Shown here in pieces: positions 63,152 to 64,000 of a stretch of DNA of 64,000 nucleotides. Numbering within the stretch: the first letter of the stretch is position 1; each line of letters starts with the position of its first letter. Below the pieces are notes generated by a model, which worked only from the letters and a program-made list of their open reading frames with translations, had not been told where the DNA came from and ran no database searches. The translations under genes were made by a program, and so were the position numbers. The stretch comes from Streptococcus gallolyticus (GTDB lineage: Bacteria > Bacillota > Bacilli > Lactobacillales > Streptococcaceae): NCBI GenBank assembly GCA_019794795.1, contig JAIMFC010000003.1, positions 153,210-217,209 of the forward strand, read 5' to 3'.

Positions 63152-63826
63152 ATGGTATTTCTGTTAGATACGGCCTCTTTAGAGGACATTGAAAAATATG
63201 CAGCTGTTTTTCCGATTGATGGTGTGACCACCAATCCTTCCATCTTGAAAAAAGAAGGAAAGGTCGATGTTTTTCAACATTTTAGAGCCATTCGAGATCT
63301 CATTGGTCAAGAAAAGTCGATGCATGTTCAAGTTGTGGCAACCGATGTGGAAACCATGATGGAAGAAGCCTATGCCATCCTTTCTCGAGTTGGCCAGCAA
63401 GTGTACATCAAGGTTCCGGTGACAGAAGCGGGACTAGTTGTGATACAGCGCCTTAAAGCAGAAGGGATTGGAGTGACTGCGACCGCCATTTATTCGGAAA
63501 TGCAGGCTTATTTAGCCATTGCAGCTGGTGCGGACTTCGTTGCTCCCTACTTTAATCGTATGGAAAATCTCACGATTGACGCAGCAAGTTTGGTTGCGGC
63601 AATCGCAAGTTTCATTCAAAAGACAGGGGCGTCCTGTCAAATCCTGGGAGCTAGCTATAAAAATATCTCCCAAATCAATCACAGCTTACTTGCTGGAGCG
63701 CATGCTGTAACCGTCACTCCTCAGCTCCTGCTGGACGCCCTTTCGACACCACCGATTGAAAAAGCAGTCGCAGATTTTAAACGAGATTGGGAAAGTGTAT
63801 ATGGGAAAGGCAGCAGTCTCCTATAG
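63152..63826 (+). CDS. Transaldolase/fructose-6-phosphate aldolase-like protein
   Basis: A 224-residue TIM-barrel enzyme of the small transaldolase (TalC/Fsa) group: MVFLLDTASLEDIEKYAAVF, GVTTNPSILKKEGK, YIKVPVTEAGLVVIQRLKAE with the Schiff-base lysine in IKVP, and TATAIYSEMQAYLAIAAGAD. In the glucitol operon it may process fructose 6-phosphate. ATG 63152 is seven bases after AGGAG. Last gene of the operon. True transaldolase and F6P aldolase activities cannot be told apart here. Confidence 0.88.
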   Translation: MVFLLDTASLEDIEKYAAVFPIDGVTTNPSILKKEGKVDVFQHFRAIRDLIGQEKSMHVQVVATDVETMMEEAYAILSRVGQQVYIKVPVTEAGLVVIQRLKAEGIGVTATAIYSEMQAYLAIAAGADFVAPYFNRMENLTIDAASLVAAIASFIQKTGASCQILGASYKNISQINHSLLAGAHAVTVTPQLLLDALSTPPIEKAVADFKRDWESVYGKGSSLL

Positions 63827-63842
63827 AAAAATGATATCAGTA

Positions 63843-63881
63843 AAAAGGAGCTATTCTCTTTCGTGGGAATAGCTCCTTTTC
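63843..63881 (+). terminator. Terminator of the glucitol operon
   Basis: AAAAGGAGCTATTC and GAATAGCTCCTTTT form perfect 14-bp arms with a ten-base loop. Confidence 0.85.
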
Positions 63882-63893
63882 TTGGCTTCAGAA

Positions 63894-64000
63894 AACCACT
63901 AGCTATGCTAGTGGTTCCGGATAGCTTATAGCGTGGTATCAAAAAACCTCCCCAAATGATAAGATAAAAGTGGTTTCCCCGCCACCCCATCACATCATAC
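63894..64000 (+). mobile_element. End of an IS200-like element (runs off the window)
   Basis: AACCACTAGC-TAT-GCTAGTGGTT is a perfect 10-bp hairpin of the kind that marks IS200/IS605 ends, and the following 85 bases closely match the left part of the remnant at 21593-21690 (shared GCGTGGTATCAAAAAAC and GATAAGATAAAA). Whether a full transposase follows is outside the window. Confidence 0.65.

Overview
The window looks like a chromosome segment of a low-GC Streptococcus, most likely Streptococcus suis. The evidence is the set of streptococcal genes (DUF3013 protein, bifunctional RelA, TroABCD-type metal transporter with a DtxR-family repressor, an Slr-like histidine-triad/leucine-rich lipoprotein, a glucitol PTS operon, LPxTG proteins with streptococcal signal peptides) and a short Gram-positive SRP RNA. 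The species call is an inference from protein resemblance, not from a search.

Bases 1-26,700 are mostly housekeeping chromosome: rarA (partial), an EamA permease, DUF3013, a Nudix hydrolase, prmA-rsmE, queH, relA-dtd, troR/troABCD with a clear operator, pepO, a YheO/DauR-like regulator, a frameshifted patatin gene, an MFS permease behind what looks like a PyrR-type attenuator, leuS, a repeat-containing secreted protein, tadA and the zinc-regulated-looking slr gene. Between these lie decayed pieces: a CPBP-like membrane protein fragment, an IS200-type remnant, and a rolling-circle plasmid Rep remnant directly behind slr. A secreted 179-residue protein of unknown function follows, with a small membrane ORF overlapping its end.

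Bases 27,043-56,228 are one 29.2 kb integrative and conjugative element. I see no tyrosine or serine integrase. Instead the element ends in 24-bp imperfect inverted repeats (19 of 24 identical), is bordered by a perfect 9-bp direct repeat (GGAGTAAGT), and carries an ISLre2-type DDE transposase as its last gene. Its right end lies exactly 16 bp upstream of the -35 box of the SRP RNA gene. This combination is the hallmark of the TnGBS family (conjugation + plasmid-type RepA + DDE transposition upstream of sigma-A promoters). Layout from left to right: terminator and small genes, RepA_N-type initiator with iteron-like repeats inside it, an XRE regulator, a highly structured 300-base segment, three LPxTG surface proteins (one a Sec10/PgrA-type surface-exclusion protein, one AgI/II-like), a type IV secretion module (small membrane proteins, VirB6-like, PrgI/VirB3-like, VirB4, VirB1-like lysozyme/CHAP, VirB8-like), PcfB and VirD4 coupling genes, a 1,042-residue multi-domain protein, a candidate oriT, MobC, relaxase, transposase and a candidate 154-nt small RNA.

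Bases 56,229-64,000 return to chromosome: the SRP RNA gene, pgi, and a glucitol/sorbitol operon (dehydrogenase, PRD regulator, GutM, EIIC, EIIBC, EIIA, transaldolase-like aldolase) with a cre-like site at its promoter, then a strong terminator and the hairpin end of another IS200-like element running off the window.
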